Positions 42,698 through 52,826 of a stretch of DNA of 52,881 nt are shown piece after piece; position 1 is the first letter of the stretch; every line of letters begins with the position of its first letter. The position numbers were made by a program, and so were the translations under genes. The notes beneath the pieces were generated by a model, which saw only the letters and a list, made by a program, of their open reading frames with translations, was not told the origin of the DNA and ran no database searches. Source of the DNA: Crocosphaera sp. (GTDB lineage: Bacteria; Cyanobacteriota; Cyanobacteriia; Cyanobacteriales; Microcystaceae); contig JASJDN010000021.1 of NCBI GenBank assembly GCA_030065205.1, forward strand, positions 1-52,881. The letters are read 5' to 3'.

Positions 42698-43903
42698 TTA
42701 ACTTTTTTTAAAACGGTTTTGTGCTTGCTTAAAAGCTTCTTGCATCACCGCTTGAATTTTATCAGGATTGGGTTTTTTTCCCCCCATTAAATCCCCAAAA
42801 TAAACACAAGTCCCTTCTCCTAATGCCCATGTATAAGCCCCTGCCCAAGACGCAGCAATAATGCTTCCCAAACCAGGGATAAACTTGATCAATTCTCGTC
42901 CGATAGATTGGGCTAAAAATCCCCCGGCGATGGCACTAACAATGCCACCTGCTTGAGAAGGGGTTAAAATTTGCCCGTAGAGTTTACCCAATAATGTCAC
43001 CTGAGACACCTGTAAGGCGGTTAAAACAGGCATGGTAGCAAAAGGTAAGGGGACGGCTGCTAAGGTGGCTGCTGCCACGGAAAATGCCCAAATATAACGA
43101 CGGGCTACATCCCGGTAAAGGTTACCAATTTTTTGCGTGGTTTCTCCTTCTAATAGTTGATGAATGGCCACAGATTCGGCTTCAGGTAACTGTTGCGCGA
43201 TACTATTTCTGAGGGTTTCTAACCCATAAAAAACAGGGGTGTAACCATCTTCTTCTAGGGTAAAATCGATCAGAATGGCCTCGTCATAAAGCCCTTGAAA
43301 ATCATCTTTGAGATGGTTAAAGGCACGATTAATATCTTCAAAAGTAGGAGGATAGATCGGATGATCTTGAGTTGAGGAAGGGTAAATTTCATGTAGACAA
43401 GTAACGACGATAAGACAAGGAATTTTAGGACATAATTCACGTAATTTTTGGACAACATTACCTAATGTTTCTGTGGCAAAATCATTGATTTTAACCGTTA
43501 AAATGATGACCCTAGCCCGATGATTGGCTTCTTGTAGTTTATCGGTTAATTCTTGAATAATAGACTCAGTATTTTGTTGAACGTCCCCCAATCCTACGGT
43601 ATCGGTAAAAATGAGTAAAGGAAGGTCATCATTAGGATAAGTATATTGTTGTGTATGTTGAGTGTGAGGGCGAAATCCTTCACCGACAATTTCGGCTGAA
43701 ACCCCCGTTAATCCTCTAACAATTGAACTTTTACCTGATTGAGTTTTGCCAATCAAGATGGCTTCAGTCGTGGGTAACTTTTCTCTAACAGTTTCTAAAA
43801 TTTCTGCTATTTGTACATCACTGACTTGAAACCATTGAGGGATTTTTTGCAATAATAATTTATCTTTGAGAAAATTTTTGGTTGATTGTAAAAATTGATT
43901 CAT
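42698..43903 (-). CDS. Era-like GTPase with DUF697 membrane domain
   Basis: A 401-aa protein. A GTPase domain (about 30-250) has G1 GKTQSGKSS, a G3 motif DTVGLGD, and VVTCLHE in place of the usual NKxD G4 motif. The C-terminal DUF697-like region (about 270-375) contains several hydrophobic helices (WAFSVAAATLAAVPLPFATMPVLTALQ and GSIIAASWAGAY). Such proteins are membrane-bound GTPases with poorly known roles in envelope or stress responses. A single gene. Confidence 0.85.
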   Translation of the reverse strand: MNQFLQSTKNFLKDKLLLQKIPQWFQVSDVQIAEILETVREKLPTTEAILIGKTQSGKSSIVRGLTGVSAEIVGEGFRPHTQHTQQYTYPNDDLPLLIFTDTVGLGDVQQNTESIIQELTDKLQEANHRARVIILTVKINDFATETLGNVVQKLRELCPKIPCLIVVTCLHEIYPSSTQDHPIYPPTFEDINRAFNHLKDDFQGLYDEAILIDFTLEEDGYTPVFYGLETLRNSIAQQLPEAESVAIHQLLEGETTQKIGNLYRDVARRYIWAFSVAAATLAAVPLPFATMPVLTALQVSQVTLLGKLYGQILTPSQAGGIVSAIAGGFLAQSIGRELIKFIPGLGSIIAASWAGAYTWALGEGTCVYFGDLMGGKKPNPDKIQAVMQEAFKQAQNRFKKS

Positions 43904-44012
43904 TTTGCAGAATATGAACTTCAGGCAATGAACGTCATGGTTAAAGCAGAAAACCTTAAATCAAATATAACAAGATTAAGCGCCAATTTTCCAAAATTTT
44001 CCTCAGATGATT

Positions 44013-45356
44013 CTAATTATTAACAATCCTAAAACCAGCGTGTTGATAGAAGTTAGGACGGAACCAATTTCGATAATGTTTTAAGGTTTCTGTTCCTTGA
44101 GTTACCCAGGCACCTCCTAACATCATTTTATGGTTATTATCGAAAAAGGGTGCGGAATTATCTTCATAGAGAAAATGGGGTTTAAATCCTGGTAAGGGGT
44201 TAAAATCTTCCTCTAACCATTCCCAAACATTTCCCCTGAGATCCCAGAGTCCCGAATCACTTTGCGCTGTTTTTAATAACCCAACTGGACAGGGTGAACC
44301 AAATTTAAAATTAAGATTATAATTATTGACTTCTTCGATTTCTATTTGATAGTTATGATTCGATCCATATGTAGCCAAATTCCATTCTGCTTCACTCATT
44401 AATCTGGTTTCTTTTCCTTTCCAGCGACAATAGGCTATGGCTTCATAATAATTAACTTCCACCGGCCAATCTATGGGTAATGGGATGTCATCAAACATAG
44501 CACGATAGACATATTCAACATCATTTAATACCCAAAATTTGGGATGTTTAATATTATTTTCTTCTTTCCATTGCCAGGATTGCTCATCCCAATAGACTTG
44601 ATTTTCGTAACCTTTACTATTGACAAATTCGAGAAATTCTGCATTAGTAATTAGATATTGACTAGCAAAAAATGGCTCAACTTTTACCACGCGATCGCCA
44701 TATTCGCAGTCCCAACCATACAAGGAATCATCTTTCGCTTTACCTAGTTTAATCGTTCCACCCTTGATTAAAATCATGTTATTATTATTAGCAGTTTCCT
44801 GAGAAGGTGCATATTGCCATCCTGACGGTCTTTTTAATTTTTCTGTGGGAAGTTGTCTTAATAGCATCGAAGAGGTTTCAAAATGAATTCTTTGATGCTC
44901 TATCCCCATAATTAAAGCCCAAAGAGGATGATTTTGATGAATAGGAAGATTAACTGGGGTATTTTTGATAACGTTTACAATAACGTGATAGGCTGTATTT
45001 CGATAGTCCCAAACTTCTGCAACGTTTGGCCAATTGATATGGGCGATCGCTTTTATCAATTCCTCTGCATTTTTAGGATCAACTCCAAATTCAAATAATA
45101 TTTCATACTCTGGATTAATTCTTTTTTCTAGTAATTCAACTCGAATTAATTTATTGATGTAAAAAGCAGGGGAATGACCTAAATAAAAAATCAATGGATT
45201 TCTTAAAGAATCAGGATTCAGATAAAATGTTTCATCATCTATAATAGTTCTCATTAAAATATCTTCTAATTCCCAACTATTTTGAAAGTAATTAAGAATA
45301 GATTCTTGGGAACAGTTATTAAGAAAAATCGGTAATTGAGGTTTAAGGGATGCCAT
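44013..45356 (-). CDS. OvoA-like sulfoxide synthase, probable ergothioneine EgtB
   Basis: A 447-aa non-haem iron enzyme. The DinB-like N-terminal half holds three probable iron ligands: H61 (YLGHSPAFYI) and H154/H158 in IEHQRIHFETSS. The C-terminal half is a formylglycine-generating-enzyme-type fold (MILIKGGTIKLGKAKDD, SPCPVGLLKTAQSDSGLWDLRGNVWEWLEED and GGAWVTQGT). The N-terminal block is more like OvoA (ovothiol) than mycobacterial EgtB, but the OvoA C-terminal methyltransferase is absent. The neighbouring egtD, 81 bp upstream, argues that the product is ergothioneine. The substrate choice is inferred from this context. Confidence 0.85.
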   Translation of the reverse strand: MASLKPQLPIFLNNCSQESILNYFQNSWELEDILMRTIIDDETFYLNPDSLRNPLIFYLGHSPAFYINKLIRVELLEKRINPEYEILFEFGVDPKNAEELIKAIAHINWPNVAEVWDYRNTAYHVIVNVIKNTPVNLPIHQNHPLWALIMGIEHQRIHFETSSMLLRQLPTEKLKRPSGWQYAPSQETANNNNMILIKGGTIKLGKAKDDSLYGWDCEYGDRVVKVEPFFASQYLITNAEFLEFVNSKGYENQVYWDEQSWQWKEENNIKHPKFWVLNDVEYVYRAMFDDIPLPIDWPVEVNYYEAIAYCRWKGKETRLMSEAEWNLATYGSNHNYQIEIEEVNNYNLNFKFGSPCPVGLLKTAQSDSGLWDLRGNVWEWLEEDFNPLPGFKPHFLYEDNSAPFFDNNHKMMLGGAWVTQGTETLKHYRNWFRPNFYQHAGFRIVNN

Positions 45357-45437
45357 GATGATTGATCCTACATATTAACATTTATAATTAAGTTAAGTCA
45401 TAGGAGTATGGTTAATTATGCTCCTATTTATCATAAC

Positions 45438-46445
45438 TTATTTTGAAGCTTGACAAAGAATCAAGGCAAACCAGTTATTTTTATCAGTAAAGACTTTGAC
45501 TGGATTTAATTGTGTAGATGCTAGATGATGTTGAGTTTTTTCTACATCAAACTTACGAGAAATTTCAGTTAATATTTTTTCTCCTTCCTTTAACTTCACT
45601 TTAAACTCAAGACTTTTTAAGGTAATCTCTTGAGGTTTTTGAGAGATTAAATACATTTCAATTTGTTGTGTTTTTTCGTTATAGATAGCTTGATGATTAA
45701 AACAATTGATATCAAAGTTTCCGTCAAATTTATGGTTTAAATGAGTCAATATATTTAGGTTGAAAGCTGCTGTTACTCCTTGACTATCGTTATAAGCTGC
45801 TTCTAAGATGGACTTAGGTTTCTGTAAATCAATTCCCAATAAAAAATAATCCCCATTTTCTAAAACTTGGGAAATTTTAGTCAAGAATTTTTCATAGTCT
45901 ATTTCACTAAAATTACCGATAGAACTTCCTAAGAAAAAAATCATTCTTACTGGCCAAGAAGTAGATTCTAATTGCGTTAAAGCTTGATCATAAGTTCCGA
46001 CTAACCCTTGGATTTGTAGAGAACTATAATCTTGTTTTAATTGTATTGCACTTTCTCTTAGAATTCCTGCACTAACATCAATCGGCATATATTTAAACAC
46101 CTGATTTTTTTGATTGTAAGCATCTAATAATAAACGAGTTTTAGTCGAACTTCCACTTCCTAATTCTACTAATTCACAAATGCCTGTAATTTTAGCAATT
46201 TCTTCTGCATATTTCCTTAAGATATCGGCTTCTGTTTGGGTGGGATAATATTCAGGTAACTCACAAATTTGTTCAAATAATTGAGATCCATAATCGTCAT
46301 AGAAATACTTAGATGGTATTTTTTTTTGAGATTGATTTAACCCTTCTTTAATATCGTGACCGAAGGAATTCTTGAGTTCTTTTGTGTTTTCAAGAGGCTG
46401 TAAATAATCAATTCTCAATTGTTCTGTTTGAAGTTGGGTTAACAT
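45438..46445 (-). CDS. histidine N-alpha-methyltransferase EgtD
   Basis: A 335-aa SAM-dependent enzyme. KKIPSKYFYDDYGSQLFEQICELPEYYPTQTEADIL is the EgtD signature, and LVELGSGSSTKTRLLLDA is the SAM-binding loop. It trimethylates the alpha-amino group of histidine to make hercynine, the first ergothioneine intermediate. It is the first gene of an egtD-egtB operon. The gamma-glutamyl route genes egtA and egtC are absent, which fits a short route using cysteine directly. Confidence 0.93.
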   Translation of the reverse strand: MLTQLQTEQLRIDYLQPLENTKELKNSFGHDIKEGLNQSQKKIPSKYFYDDYGSQLFEQICELPEYYPTQTEADILRKYAEEIAKITGICELVELGSGSSTKTRLLLDAYNQKNQVFKYMPIDVSAGILRESAIQLKQDYSSLQIQGLVGTYDQALTQLESTSWPVRMIFFLGSSIGNFSEIDYEKFLTKISQVLENGDYFLLGIDLQKPKSILEAAYNDSQGVTAAFNLNILTHLNHKFDGNFDINCFNHQAIYNEKTQQIEMYLISQKPQEITLKSLEFKVKLKEGEKILTEISRKFDVEKTQHHLASTQLNPVKVFTDKNNWFALILCQASK

Positions 46446-46783
46446 AAGATAGCTAAAATGATTACCGTTAACTTTTGCTCTCTTATTTTAAAACAGTTTA
46501 GTCACAAACAGCATATCATTAAGCAAAAAAAATTCCTAGGGTTAAGATAGTTTGTTTTTTGATAAATTTAACCGAACAATGCTTGAAAAAAGAAGACAAG
46601 TATGCTAGAGTCATGATGATTTTAAAAAAGTAAAAATCTGCCCTAAATTTCTATTAGAATAAGAGAAAAAAACACAAAAGGTTTTTAAATCTGACATAAC
46701 TTTCTATAGTTAAGACAAAATATTTGAGTAAGTTACCCTCGAAAATTAGTAATGGAAAAAGAGTCTTCTTTTTATTCTACAGA
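46446..46783. other. intergenic region, nothing recognised
   Basis: 338 bp of AT-rich DNA between the egtD start and the stop of the transglutaminase-like gene. I found no ORF, repeat copy or convincing terminator. It must hold the egtD promoter. Confidence 0.6.
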
Positions 46784-49078
46784 TTAATTTTTACCCTTCA
46801 AACTCTTAACCAAAGCTATAAATTGTTGCTTTAAATAGTCAACATTTTGGTCATTGTCTCCGTATCGCCAACTTACATAAGCGTGGGAAATTTCGTCAAT
46901 AATTTGCGCTTGTTCCTGGGGATGTTGTTGATAGGATACATTGACGTATTCTAAGGGGGTTTGTGCTGGATGTTTGGGATAACCTTTTGCTTTGAGTACC
47001 CTCAACATTTCTTCATATAATTGTACCATTGGCGGTAATTTTGCCAGGCGACGATAATATCCTAATTTACTTAATTGTCCCCAAGCTAACCAACCGAAAA
47101 ATCCTAAACCAACGAGTAATAAAAGTCCGACTAATGTCCCGATTAACCCACTAGAAATAAACCGCCATAACCACCCCAAAAAGCTGATAACCCCAACAAT
47201 AATTTTAGTCCAAATAAGGTTAAAAAAGTTAGCTACAGGAGAAGGTAACCAACCAGCAACCCAGTTCCAAAATTGCTTTAAAACACTAAAGGTTTGGTCT
47301 TCTTCTAAAGACGATGGAAACAAATCATGGCCAGGAATGGGATCAAATGTATACCAACCAAAATAAGGAAAATAGACTTCAGTTAACGCATAAGCATCAG
47401 TATTTTTAACTACATAAAAACCCGTCAACGGATTAAATTTTCCTGGCGCAAAACCAACGGTTAACCTAGCAGGAATCCCTACCGAACGCAACATTATGGT
47501 TAATGTCGTGGCAAAGTGATCAGGTATCCCTCCTTCATACTTGAATAAGAAGGATTCAACCAAGTCTTCACTATCATCAAAAAAGGGTAATTGGTCTTGA
47601 ATTGTATATTTTTGTTTCACCGCTTGGGTTAAAAACAATACGACTTCATAGGGGGAATTAAATGATTGATTGTTTAACAATTCTAGGGTTTGGTTGCGTA
47701 CTTTTTCTTCAATTTCTGGTGGAACATTGAGATAAGTTTCTTTTATTTTCTCAGAATAATCAGGGGGAGATTTTTGTAATACAGTGCGATCACGATAAGG
47801 AACATAGGAAACAACGGTATAAGTTAATCCCTCTAATAAACCCACAGGCGATCGCAGATTATCGAAATCATCTACCCCAATTTCTTGTGCTGGAAAATAC
47901 AGATGTTTTGGTGTAGAAAGAGAAGGGATAATATTAGGTAAATCGGCAACTGCTGTATAACTTTGAATCACTTTTTTTGTTTTCATTGCAGTCTCTGGAA
48001 AGTGCAATGAAAATCGATAAGACCATTTATCTCGTCTAATTGTATCGAAATCTTCTTCATTAGTAATTTCCCATCCTTGTCCTGTATAATGATCAAAGGA
48101 TAAAGCTTTCCAAAAACCAGGAGATTGAGAGCGCACTCTCATAACGATTTTGGGTTTCATTTCTCCCCGCAAGTTTTGATTAATCTTAGTATTAAATCCA
48201 TAATACTGACTATCATCAACCTGTCCTTGTCCTTGAGAATTATTATTATTTTGTTCTTGTCCTCCTTTTCCTTGATTATTATAACCTGGGTTAACAATTC
48301 CCTTATTTTGCCCACTAAATTTTTGACTATCTGCATCTAAAGGACTATCAACAGGGAAACTTTGTAATTGATACCCTGAAAATCTTGGCATTAGGGTAAA
48401 AATGGTTAATCCAACCACTAAAGTAATAGCAATTAATAGACTAATACTTTTAAAAGAAATAGGAGAATATTTAGGTGTTTTTGAGAAATTTTTACGGGAT
48501 TTAAACGGTATTTTAACCTGTTTATTAATTGCTTCTAATCCTAAGCGCGATCGATAATCTAACACTAATGTAGGAATCGCTAAAATTAAAAATAGTAGTA
48601 ACCACGGCGCAAAAGCAACTGTCTGGGAAATGGTTCCAGCAACTCCTAATAAAATCAATCCAATGACCATTGAATAGCCTAAATCTTTCCGTCTAGGTAA
48701 ATCAAAACTGTGCAAAACTTGTAATTGCACTAATAATTCTGCTAGCACTAAACGGCTATCATTGAGATTTTGGGTTAAACGAATTAAAAAGGAAGAAAGT
48801 ACCGCTAACATCCCAATGGCCAAAACAAATTTCAGGGTAATATTACGATGTTGGCGACGGTACCAACTCCAAATCCCGCCTATAATAGTTAAAGGAATAG
48901 CCCAGACACTCATCTGGGTATTAGCGGCAATATCTGTGGCAATAATGCCCACAATAACTAAAGATTGTACTAGAATACGAAAGATAACAGATTCTTCTGT
49001 TTTTGTTGGGGGTGAAGATTTAATTTGTTGGCGAAATTGTTGAAATAAGGATAATGACTGAGTGGAGGGGTTTTTCAT
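46784..49078 (-). CDS. TgpA-like transglutaminase-fold membrane protein lacking catalytic residues
   Basis: A 764-aa protein with TgpA architecture. Several N-terminal membrane helices (to about residue 235), an extracytoplasmic transglutaminase-like domain (about 300-600), one helix near 645-665 and a DUF4129-like C-terminal tail follow in order. The expected active site is broken. The usual GxCxHFA cysteine is proline 519 (GIPDHFA), the usual histidine of the DAHAWTE block is tyrosine 563 (DAYALTEVYF), and only the aspartate in TFDP remains. The protein appears to contain no cysteine at all. The long reading frame is otherwise intact, so this looks like a maintained pseudoenzyme, perhaps a binding or scaffold protein for the wall. 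Confidence 0.85.
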   Translation of the reverse strand: MKNPSTQSLSLFQQFRQQIKSSPPTKTEESVIFRILVQSLVIVGIIATDIAANTQMSVWAIPLTIIGGIWSWYRRQHRNITLKFVLAIGMLAVLSSFLIRLTQNLNDSRLVLAELLVQLQVLHSFDLPRRKDLGYSMVIGLILLGVAGTISQTVAFAPWLLLFLILAIPTLVLDYRSRLGLEAINKQVKIPFKSRKNFSKTPKYSPISFKSISLLIAITLVVGLTIFTLMPRFSGYQLQSFPVDSPLDADSQKFSGQNKGIVNPGYNNQGKGGQEQNNNNSQGQGQVDDSQYYGFNTKINQNLRGEMKPKIVMRVRSQSPGFWKALSFDHYTGQGWEITNEEDFDTIRRDKWSYRFSLHFPETAMKTKKVIQSYTAVADLPNIIPSLSTPKHLYFPAQEIGVDDFDNLRSPVGLLEGLTYTVVSYVPYRDRTVLQKSPPDYSEKIKETYLNVPPEIEEKVRNQTLELLNNQSFNSPYEVVLFLTQAVKQKYTIQDQLPFFDDSEDLVESFLFKYEGGIPDHFATTLTIMLRSVGIPARLTVGFAPGKFNPLTGFYVVKNTDAYALTEVYFPYFGWYTFDPIPGHDLFPSSLEEDQTFSVLKQFWNWVAGWLPSPVANFFNLIWTKIIVGVISFLGWLWRFISSGLIGTLVGLLLLVGLGFFGWLAWGQLSKLGYYRRLAKLPPMVQLYEEMLRVLKAKGYPKHPAQTPLEYVNVSYQQHPQEQAQIIDEISHAYVSWRYGDNDQNVDYLKQQFIALVKSLKGKN

Positions 49079-49281
49079 ACAGCAAGTAACCGTAAATGTT
49101 GCAAAAATTTCATATTTCTTAACAAGCTGACCGTTGAAGGATAGTTGATTATTTAAGGATTCCTGATAACTAAAATTGTACCGTTAATAAGAATACTTTC
49201 GCCAAATGTAAACTAATTTAAAAAAATTTTGAGGCAGGGTTAGAATTTAAGGATTCTTCATGGGTTTTAGAGTTGAATAGG

Positions 49282-49303
49282 GCGACTATTAAATAATAGT
49301 CGC
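49282..49303. other. perfect 10-bp hairpin before the Uma2 gene
   Basis: GCGACTATTA and TAATAGTCGC pair around AA. The site is in the 299-bp gap 49079-49377 (otherwise empty), 75 bp before the Uma2 start. It could be a regulatory stem or a dispersed palindrome. Confidence 0.45.
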
Positions 49304-49377
49304 TTACTTTGAGAAAAATAGAATTTAACCTAAAATATGTGTTATTATCACCATATCTATACTAAGGGGTTAAAACC

Positions 49378-50136
49378 ATGACAACCCTAAATATTTCCTC
49401 TAATTTGATCGGTCCGCCTACAGATTTATGGAGTGATGAACCTCCCTTGGAAAGCGATCTTCATTTACAACAAATTATTCTGCTTTTAACCTGTCTCGAT
49501 AGTTTTTGGTCAGGTAAAAATGATTACTATGCAACCGGTAATCTGACCATTTATTATAATACTGAACAACTAAAAAAACGGGATTTTTGTGGACCTGATT
49601 TTTTTGTTGTTTTAAATACGGAAAAACGTCCTCGTAAAAGTTGGGTGGTTTGGGGAGAAAATGGTCAATATCCCCATGTTATTGTGGAAATTCTTTCAGA
49701 TTCTACGGCCAAGGTTGACCGAACCAAGAAAAAGGATCTTTATCAAAATATTTTTCGTACTCCTAATTATTTCTGGTTTGATCCTGTTAGTTTAGAGTTT
49801 CAAGGGTTTAGATTATCTGAAGGACAATATCAACCCATTAATCCTAATGAAAACGGTTATTTATGGAGTGAGCAATTAGAATTATATTTAGGAATTTATG
49901 AAGGAAAACTACGTTATTTTACTCCTGAAGAAGAATTAGTTTTAACACCCCAAGAATCGGCTAAAATTGCTCAAGAAAAGTTAAAGAATCTAGAGAATAC
50001 TCAATTACTAGCGGTTTCTCGTCTTCAAGAACTAGGATTAACCTTAGAAGAGATAGCAAATGCTTTAAGTTTATCTGTTGAAAAAGTCAAAATTCTATTA
50101 TCACAACATTCTCCTGACGCAATTAATGGAAGATGA
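49378..50136 (+). CDS. Uma2-family (DUF820) putative endonuclease
   Basis: A 252-aa protein. The PD-(D/E)XK-like core is DFCGPDFFVVLN, PHVIVEILSDSTAKVDRTKKKDLYQN, YFWFDP. The C-terminus is a helical extension with TLEEIANALSLSVEKVKILL, a helix-turn-helix-like end. Uma2 families are greatly expanded in cyanobacteria; nuclease activity is predicted from the fold and has rarely been shown. A single gene ending at a terminator shared with ndhD. Confidence 0.9.
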   Translation: MTTLNISSNLIGPPTDLWSDEPPLESDLHLQQIILLLTCLDSFWSGKNDYYATGNLTIYYNTEQLKKRDFCGPDFFVVLNTEKRPRKSWVVWGENGQYPHVIVEILSDSTAKVDRTKKKDLYQNIFRTPNYFWFDPVSLEFQGFRLSEGQYQPINPNENGYLWSEQLELYLGIYEGKLRYFTPEEELVLTPQESAKIAQEKLKNLENTQLLAVSRLQELGLTLEEIANALSLSVEKVKILLSQHSPDAINGR

Positions 50137-50174
50137 GGCAATATATTGATCAAATCTAAGTAAACTAAAAATAT

Positions 50175-50202
50175 AAAAGAGGCTTGTGATCTAGCCTCTT
50201 TT
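50175..50202. terminator. bidirectional terminator between convergent genes
   Basis: AAAAGAGGCT and AGCCTCTTTT form a perfect 10-bp stem with an 8-nt loop. A-rich on one side and T-rich on the other, it can end both the Uma2 and ndhD transcripts. Confidence 0.85.
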
Positions 50203-50239
50203 ATAATATTCCAAGTTACTTACATTTTTTGTGGCAACG

Positions 50240-51841
50240 CTAATCAATTTCAGGTGCAATAAACACGGTTGAAGCTAATTCTTCGTTCAGTTGATTCTGA
50301 CGAGACATTTCTTGTTGTTGAGCAATGGTAGGTAAGGCAGAACGGGCTTTAGAAGCAACTTCTACCGTTTTAACATCATAGCTGGTGGTAGCCAACTTAG
50401 GATATAACCCAATACCAATGATAGGCAGTAACAAGCAAGCAGTGATAAACACTTCACGGGGTTTAGCATCTAAGTTAAACTTCGGTAACTGCAACCCTTC
50501 ATTGTTCTGTCCGTAGAAGACAACTCGCAACATCGATAAGAGGTAAATTGGGGTTAAAATTAAACCCACCGCAGTTAAAAAGATAACGACAGTCTTAAAG
50601 GTAGAACTGTAAACATCACTATTGGCGACACCCAAGAACACAGTTAATTCTGCCACAAAGCCACTCATTCCAGGTAAGGCTAAAGATGCCATAGACGCTG
50701 CTGTGAATAAAGCGAAGGTTTTGGGCATTTTCTGCGCTAACCCACCCATTTCATCCATCATTAAGGTATGCGTCCGTTCGTAAGTGCTACCGCAGAGGAA
50801 GAATAAGGCTGCTGCAATTAAACCGTGAGATATCATCTGTAAAACAGCCCCGTTCATGCCTAACTCGGTAAAGGAAGAAATACCGATGAGAACAAAGCCC
50901 ATGTGAGAGATAGAAGAAGAAGCCAGACGACGCTTGAGGTTGGTTTGGCCAAACGCGGTAAAAGCCCCGTAAACCACGTTAACTACCCCTAAAATCAGGA
51001 TTAAGGGAGCAAATTTGATGTGAGCATCGGGCAACATTTCAATGTTGAAGCGAATTAACCCATAACCGCCCATTTTTAGTAAAACACCCGCTAAAATCAT
51101 AGATACTGGTGCAGAAGCTTCGCTGTGGGCATCCGGTAGCCAAGTATGTAACGGGAAAATAGGAAGCTTGACCCCAAAGGCGATTAAAAATCCGGCATAA
51201 GCCAACATTTCTAAAGCAAGGGGGAACTCTTTCATGCCTAACTGAGTCATATCGAAGGTGACAGTGTCACCGTAGAAAGCCATAGCTAAGGCTGAAACCA
51301 GAATAAAGATAGAAGCGAGGGCTGTATATAATATAAATTTTGTGGCTGCATAAAGACGCTTTTTGCCACCCCAGATAGAAATTAATATATAGACGGGGAC
51401 TAACTCTAGTTCCCACATGATGAAGAACAATAGTAAGTCTTTGGCAACAAATACGCCCATTTGTGCGCTATATAGCACCAACATCAAGAAGTAGAATAGA
51501 CGCGGCTTTTTCTCGACTCTCCAGGATGCGAGTAACGCTAGGGTTGTGATTAAGCCCGATAAAACGACTAAAGGCATCGATAACCCATCGATACCCACTG
51601 ACCAGTTTAATCCCAGTTGAGGAACCCAAGCATAGGTTTCCTCTAGTTGAAAATGGCTGTTATTAAAATTGTATTGGTTGAAAACGGCATATACCGTTAA
51701 CGCAAAGTTGAATAAACCTACCCCCAACGCATACCAACGTACGGTTTTTCCTTCTTTGTCGGGAATTAGAGGAATGGCAAACGCGGCTACTAAAGGGACA
51801 AGAATGATTGCTGTAAGCCAGGGAATTTCGGTGATAGCCAT
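50240..51841 (-). CDS. NAD(P)H-quinone oxidoreductase subunit 4 (NdhD)
   Basis: A 533-aa polytopic protein with about 14 membrane segments. It keeps the antiporter-like family residues, including [21 protein letters not shown] and [37 protein letters not shown]. NdhD is a proton-pumping subunit of the NDH-1 complex used for cyclic electron flow and respiration in cyanobacteria. The closest kind appears to be NdhD1, the respiratory/cyclic form, rather than the CO2-uptake paralogues; the call is by eye. No other ndh gene is in the window. Confidence 0.92.
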   Translation of the reverse strand: MAITEIPWLTAIILVPLVAAFAIPLIPDKEGKTVRWYALGVGLFNFALTVYAVFNQYNFNNSHFQLEETYAWVPQLGLNWSVGIDGLSMPLVVLSGLITTLALLASWRVEKKPRLFYFLMLVLYSAQMGVFVAKDLLLFFIMWELELVPVYILISIWGGKKRLYAATKFILYTALASIFILVSALAMAFYGDTVTFDMTQLGMKEFPLALEMLAYAGFLIAFGVKLPIFPLHTWLPDAHSEASAPVSMILAGVLLKMGGYGLIRFNIEMLPDAHIKFAPLILILGVVNVVYGAFTAFGQTNLKRRLASSSISHMGFVLIGISSFTELGMNGAVLQMISHGLIAAALFFLCGSTYERTHTLMMDEMGGLAQKMPKTFALFTAASMASLALPGMSGFVAELTVFLGVANSDVYSSTFKTVVIFLTAVGLILTPIYLLSMLRVVFYGQNNEGLQLPKFNLDAKPREVFITACLLLPIIGIGLYPKLATTSYDVKTVEVASKARSALPTIAQQQEMSRQNQLNEELASTVFIAPEID

Positions 51842-52016
51842 AAGCTAAGAATAAATACTCAGGTTTGCTTTCGTCCATTATATAAAGTTTTGTAACGTTT
51901 TGAAAAGACCTGTTACAAAAAAATTTTCTAGGCTTACTATAGATTAATACCAATTAAATTATTATTTAACATTCACAAAATACAATGTGTAGTGTAACAC
52001 TTCCATGAGTGGGGGG

Positions 52017-52045
52017 AGTATGGGAAGTGTGGGAAGTGTGGGAAG
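52017..52045. repeat. 9-bp tandem repeat before ccmP
   Basis: Three units of AGTGTGGGA (the first AGTATGGGA), the same nonamer as inside the MITE at 39458-39584. A frame opening upstream of ccmP runs through this repeat, which explains an artefactual longer start. Confidence 0.7.
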
Positions 52046-52091
52046 ATTATTGTTGAAAGTAGACACGTTAAAAGCATCGGAGAGTTATATC

Positions 52092-52730
52092 TTGGGCGTT
52101 GAATTAAGAAGTTACGTTTATTTAGACCGATTACAATCTCAACACGCGGCCTATATTGGGACAGTTGCATTAGGGTTTTTACCCTTACCAGGGGATGCGT
52201 CTTTGTGGATTGAAATTTCTCCAGGAATAGAAATCAATCGTATTACTGATGTAGCTTTAAAATCTGCGGTGGTTCGTCCTGGGGTGCAATTTGTAGAACG
52301 ACTGTACGGACTTCTGGAAATTCATTCAACCAACCAAGGGGAAACTAAAGCAGCCGGACAAGCTATTTTAGCAGCGTTAGGGGTCAAACGGCGGGACTGT
52401 TTAAAACCAAGGGTGGTTTCGAGTCAAATTATTCGTAATATCGACGCTTATCAAGCACAAATGATTAATCGTAACCGACGGGGACAAATGTTACTCGCCG
52501 GGCAAACTTTATACGTTCTGGAAGTGCAGCCGGCGGCCTACGCAGCGTTAGCCGCCAATGAAGCAGAAAAAGCGGCCTTAATCAACATTTTGCAAGTTTC
52601 GGCCATTGGTAGTTTTGGACGATTATATTTGGGAGGAGAAGAAAGAGATATTATTGCCGGTTCTCAAGCTATTTTGGCCTCCTTAGAAAGTGTTCCAGGA
52701 AGAGAACAGGGTCAAGGAGTCAATGAATGA
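52092..52730 (+). CDS. carboxysome shell protein CcmP (tandem BMC domains)
   Basis: A 212-aa protein if the TTG at 52092 is the start; GGAGAG lies about 7 nt upstream. An ATG at 52005 would add 29 residues, partly encoded by the 9-bp repeat, and is rejected. The start gives the family N-terminus ([22 protein letters not shown]). It has two BMC domains (about 1-105 and 107-205), with matching VELRSY...GDASLWIEI and [14 protein letters not shown]...[11 protein letters not shown] blocks. CcmP forms stacked trimers with a gated pore in the beta-carboxysome shell. The main ccm operon is elsewhere, as is usual for ccmP. Confidence 0.92.
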   Translation: MGVELRSYVYLDRLQSQHAAYIGTVALGFLPLPGDASLWIEISPGIEINRITDVALKSAVVRPGVQFVERLYGLLEIHSTNQGETKAAGQAILAALGVKRRDCLKPRVVSSQIIRNIDAYQAQMINRNRRGQMLLAGQTLYVLEVQPAAYAALAANEAEKAALINILQVSAIGSFGRLYLGGEERDIIAGSQAILASLESVPGREQGQGVNE

Positions 52731-52765
52731 GGATATGAAAAATCTATTTATAATTTAACACGGGA

Positions 52766-52826
52766 GCGCGAAAACTCCTATCTTTTAAGTAGGAGATGAA
52801 GCGCGACTCGGCTAATTTATTAGCCG
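52766..52826. other. paired hairpins, possible IS200/IS605-type end
   Basis: CTCCTA/TAGGAG (52775-52795) lies inside GCGC/GCGC arms, followed by CGGCTAA/TTAGCCG (52809-52826). Compact hairpins ending in this style are found beside cyanobacterial tnpB genes, where they also belong to the guide RNA. No transposase frame is visible before the window ends, so the call is tentative. Confidence 0.3.

Noticed and set aside
51973..52170. Minus-strand ORF before ccmP
   Set aside because: It again translates the AGTGTGGGA satellite and overlaps the start of ccmP.
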